From contig JANYKP010000200.1 of the NCBI GenBank assembly GCA_025358195.1, positions 1-5,960 of the forward strand: a DNA stretch of 5,960 nucleotides, read 5' to 3'. The translations under genes and the position numbers were made by a program. This document shows, in pieces, positions 5,487-5,960 of this stretch. The DNA comes from Cyclobacteriaceae bacterium (GTDB taxonomy: Bacteria; Bacteroidota; Bacteroidia; Cytophagales; Cyclobacteriaceae). The stretch's first letter is position 1; each line of letters starts with the position of its first letter. A model generated the notes under the pieces. It was not told where the DNA came from. It saw only the letters and a list, made by a program, of their open reading frames with translations, and did not search any database.

Positions 5487-5960
5487 ATGAAAAAAAATCA
5501 GCTAGTACTCAGCTTTATTTGCAGCATAAACTTCTCAGCATTTTCGCAGATTGCCACTTCTGATTTAGTCAACGTCTTTTTACCCGGTGTCGTTTCTACC
5601 GGATACAATGAAAGAGACATGGCCATTTCTCCCGATGGCACCGAAATGTTTTACACCATCCAGGCACCGCGAATGGCTATGAGTGTCATTGTCCGCCGTA
5701 CATTGAATGATAATCACTGGAGTGACGCCGAAGTTGCCTCATTTTCAGGACAGTTTTCTGACCTGGAGGCCGTCTTTTCCGCGGATGGAAAAAAATTATT
5801 TTTTGTTTCAAATCGACCGATTCAGCCGGGCGGGCCCAGCAAAGACTATGATATTTGGTATGTTGAAAAGGATAAACAAGGTTGGAGCAATCCGGTCCAT
5901 GCCGGAATGCAAATAAATTCCAAAGCTGATGAGTATTACCCTTCTGTAACCTCGGATGGG
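5487..5960 (+). CDS. Secreted TolB-like/PD40 beta-propeller protein, 5' part only
   Basis: An open frame of 158 codons from the ATG at 5487 to the window end, with no stop, so the C-terminal part is missing. The N-terminus is a typical Sec signal peptide: a lysine pair (K2, K3), a hydrophobic core (about 5-14) and a likely cleavage near SAFSQ (17-21). The mature part carries PD40/WD40-like propeller repeats. The first is around ERDMAISPDGTEMFYT (42-57), the second around EAVFSADGKKLFFVSNRP (94-111) followed by DYDIWYVEK (120-128) and WSNP (133-136), and a third begins at DEYYPSVTSDG (148-158). Such proteins lie in the periplasm or outer envelope and usually mediate protein contacts or glycan binding; no enzymatic activity can be claimed. 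The missing part could hold further propeller blades or another domain. A promoter-like element lies just upstream and a large inverted repeat about 75 bp upstream. No Shine-Dalgarno is visible. Confidence 0.88.
   Translation, partial: MKKNQLVLSFICSINFSAFSQIATSDLVNVFLPGVVSTGYNERDMAISPDGTEMFYTIQAPRMAMSVIVRRTLNDNHWSDAEVASFSGQFSDLEAVFSADGKKLFFVSNRPIQPGGPSKDYDIWYVEKDKQGWSNPVHAGMQINSKADEYYPSVTSDG

Overview
The window looks like chromosomal DNA of a Bacteroidota bacterium, probably of the Cytophagales/Chitinophagales type. The evidence is the family content (a short-chain-dehydrogenase-type partner for uxaC, an LpxL-like acyltransferase, a membrane acyl desaturase, a secreted PD40 propeller protein), the lack of strong Shine-Dalgarno sequences, a TTTG-N19-TAnnTTT promoter-like element, and intergenic heptanucleotide and GTCCC/GGGAC repeats. 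Assignment to an order is inference. There are six real coding regions, two of them cut by the window edges, and no RNA gene, CRISPR array or transposase was recognised.

Left part (1-1946, + strand): the C-terminal 111 residues of an SDR oxidoreductase that resembles SDR-type D-mannonate oxidoreductase (fructuronate reductase) are followed, after a 195-bp gap, by a complete uxaC (glucuronate isomerase, 470 aa). Together they would carry out the first two steps of D-glucuronate catabolism: glucuronate to fructuronate, then to mannonate. The gap carries a pair of GTCCC/GGGAC palindromes.

Middle part (1947-4356): uxaC converges on a minus-strand FkbM-family methyltransferase gene. The 216-bp convergent gap has a tract of 7-bp repeats. 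Upstream of the methyltransferase gene, a 355-bp non-coding stretch (3024-3378) is built largely of 7-bp-periodic repeats, including an imperfect 73-bp direct duplication and an oppositely oriented tract. This stretch ends exactly at the stop codon of the desaturase gene.

Right part (3379-5960): an LpxL-like acyltransferase gene and, 41 bp downstream, a three-histidine-box fatty acid desaturase gene form a likely minus-strand lipid-modification operon. Divergent from it is the start of a secreted TolB-like/PD40 beta-propeller protein that runs off the window. The 195-bp divergent region holds a 59-bp nested inverted repeat and a plausible promoter for the propeller gene.

The genes themselves are of ordinary families. 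The structure that the genes do not explain lies in the intergenic DNA: the heptad repeats and the nested palindrome. I saw no convincing evidence of a new multi-gene system.
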